Source: Chloroflexota bacterium
Lineage (GTDB): Bacteria > Chloroflexota > Limnocylindria > Limnocylindrales > CSP1-4
Assembly: GCA_021802185.1 (NCBI GenBank)
Contig: JAKAAV010000190.1
Location: forward strand, 1-5,111
Direction: 5' to 3'
DNA length: 5,111 nucleotides
Shown: in pieces, positions 4,130-5,111 of the stretch
Layout of the letters: each line of letters begins with the position of its first letter
Numbering within the stretch: position 1 is the stretch's first letter
The notes under the pieces: model-generated
Database searches by the model: none
Told to the model about the DNA's origin: nothing
The model's input: the letters and a program-made list of their open reading frames with translations, nothing else
Translations under genes and position numbers: made by a program

Positions 4130-5111
4130 GTGTCCGACGTCGTCCTGCTGGAACGGGTCTCGCTGTCCCGAGGCGGCCACGCGATCCTGCGTGAGATCGA
4201 CTGGACCGTCCGCGACGGCGAGCGCTGGGCGGTGCTCGGCCCGAACGGTGCGGGGAAGACGACGCTGCTCGAGGTCGCGACTCTGTACCTGTACCCGTCG
4301 TCGGGCCGCGTCACGGTGCTCGGCGCGGTGCACGGCCGGACCGACATCCGGCCGCTCCGGGCGCGGATCGGCTACGCCAGCGCCGCGCTCGCCCGCCTGC
4401 TCCACGGCGACTCGACGGCGCTCGACGCGGTTGTCACCGGCAGGACCGGGGTGCTCGACCCGTACTGGGCGGAACCGACGGACGAGGACGTGTTCGTGGC
4501 ACGCGAGCTCCTCGAGCGGCTCGGGGCGGGCGACCTTGCCGGCCACCAGATCGCAACTCTGTCCGAGGGCGAGCGACAGCGCGTGCAGATCGCGCGTGCG
4601 CTGATGGCGGCACCCGACCTGCTCGTGCTCGACGAGCCGAGCGCCAGCCTCGACCTCGGAGCGCGCGAGGTGCTCGTGGCCAGCCTGTCGGGGCTTGCCC
4701 GGGACGCACTCGTGCGCGCGATCGTGTTCGTCACGCATCACGTCGAGGAGATACCGCCCGGCTTCTCGCACGTGCTCCTGCTGCGCGCGGGGCAGGTCGT
4801 CGCGGCTGGCCCGATCGCCCAGACGCTGACGTCCGGAACACTGAGCGACTGCTTCGGGCTCCCGCTGTCGGTCGGCGTCTCCGAGGGCCGGTGGATGGCG
4901 CGCGCCGTGGACGTGGGGATGACACGCGCGGTGGGAGCGGAGGTCGGCGAAGCGGGGCGGACGCCGGCGGGCGATCGCGTCACGACGCGCGCCGCGGGCG
5001 GGGGAATGGCGCGCGCGGCGAGACCCGAGGTTGAAGCGGCGCGGACGCCGGCGGGCCCGCGCGTGGGCGATCGCGAGGCGCCTCCAGGCGGGGATGCGAG
5101 TTCGAACCGTC
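4130..5111 (+). CDS. ABC ATPase, ModF/PhrA-like (COG1119 type), partial at right edge
   Basis: A frame of at least 327 residues from GTG 4130. The nucleotide-binding domain is complete: Walker A GPNGAGKTT (37-45), signature LSEGERQRVQIARAL (144-158), Walker B LLVLDEP with catalytic E169, D-loop SLD (173-175), and switch histidine H203 in VTHHVEEIPPGF. The VTHHVEEIPPGFSHVLLLR stretch and the closing GRWMARA are typical of small stand-alone COG1119 ATPases of high-GC bacteria, usually about 260 residues long. Where the Q-loop glutamine is expected the protein has IGYASAAL (80-87), as commonly seen in this group. No permease or binding protein is visible, so a transport role is not established; a cytoplasmic ATPase role is equally possible. 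TTG at 4121 is an alternative in-frame start; neither has a Shine-Dalgarno. After about residue 260 the frame continues as Ala/Arg/Gly/Pro-rich sequence with an internal repeat, without a stop before the window ends, possibly through a frameshift at 4915-4918. Confidence 0.92.
   Translation, partial: MSDVVLLERVSLSRGGHAILREIDWTVRDGERWAVLGPNGAGKTTLLEVATLYLYPSSGRVTVLGAVHGRTDIRPLRARIGYASAALARLLHGDSTALDAVVTGRTGVLDPYWAEPTDEDVFVARELLERLGAGDLAGHQIATLSEGERQRVQIARALMAAPDLLVLDEPSASLDLGAREVLVASLSGLARDALVRAIVFVTHHVEEIPPGFSHVLLLRAGQVVAAGPIAQTLTSGTLSDCFGLPLSVGVSEGRWMARAVDVGMTRAVGAEVGEAGRTPAGDRVTTRAAGGGMARAARPEVEAARTPAGPRVGDREAPPGGDASSNR
4949..4972 (+). repeat. 24-base repeat in the ABC tail, copy 1
   Basis: This segment matches 5033-5056 with one mismatch, 84 bases (28 codons) apart and in the same frame, giving EAGRTPAG here and EAARTPAG there. 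The wider units GMTRAVGAEVGEAGRTPAG and GMARAARPEVEAARTPAG align with one gap. Confidence 0.7.
5033..5056 (+). repeat. 24-base repeat in the ABC tail, copy 2
   Basis: Second copy of the element at 4949-4972. If the tail is translated it is a two-unit low-complexity repeat; if translation really ends near 4920 this is a repeat in the downstream intergenic DNA. Confidence 0.7.

Noticed and set aside
3956..4771. 271-residue minus frame
   Set aside because: It is the antisense shadow of the ABC ATPase, whose Walker A, signature, Walker B and H-switch motifs are all on the plus strand.
5090..5111. tRNA T-arm-like GTTCGAAC at the right edge
   Set aside because: The flanking bases do not form the 5-bp T stem, and no D arm or anticodon arm is seen upstream; the element is simply palindromic.

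Overview
The window is very GC-rich DNA (G+C visibly far above half, GTG/TTG starts, strong G/C preference at third codon positions) from a bacterium, most like a high-GC Actinomycetota or Chloroflexota genome. The phylum cannot be fixed from these 5.1 kb. Four genes can be supported.

Left part, minus strand, read right to left: a complete 656-residue 2-oxoacid:acceptor (pyruvate:ferredoxin-type) oxidoreductase chain holding the alpha and gamma modules (345-2315). It is followed with a 4-base ATGA overlap by a CBS-domain protein that runs off the left edge (1-348). This is clearly a translationally coupled operon. The TPP-binding beta module and the ferredoxin-like delta module, needed for a working enzyme, are not in the window and would be expected further left. 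The oxidoreductase start lacks a good Shine-Dalgarno and is preceded by a perfect 17-base hyphenated palindrome.

Middle, 2316-3381: about 1.07 kb without a convincing gene. It holds a 53-base sequence repeated exactly at a 71-base offset, several hairpins, and a perfect 13-bp all-G/C stem (2828-2861).

Next, 3382-3573 on the minus strand, is a small gene for a 63-residue protein with two cysteine pairs (zinc-ribbon-like), supported by a strong AAAGGGG ribosome binding site. A sigma70-like promoter lies about 150 bases upstream (3731-3759). Directly behind its -35 is an array of three perfect 21-base repeats plus decayed copies (3765-3855).

Right part, plus strand: a stand-alone ABC ATPase of the ModF/PhrA-like type (COG1119) starts at a GTG at 4130 with no visible Shine-Dalgarno and runs off the right edge. 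Its catalytic motifs are intact except that the Q-loop lacks glutamine. The frame stays open at least 64 residues past where this family normally ends, which could be a real tail or the result of one extra G at 4915-4918. A 13-base palindrome sits at its start and overlaps a possible -10.

The oxidoreductase/CBS pair is a metabolic unit, perhaps sensing adenylates. The zinc-ribbon gene and the ABC gene are divergently transcribed from a repeat-rich 556-base region. No transposase, integrase, CRISPR array, rRNA or tRNA was found. No clearly new multi-gene system is visible; the most original items are the 21-base array at the zinc-ribbon promoter, the CBS coupling, and the structured leader of the oxidoreductase.
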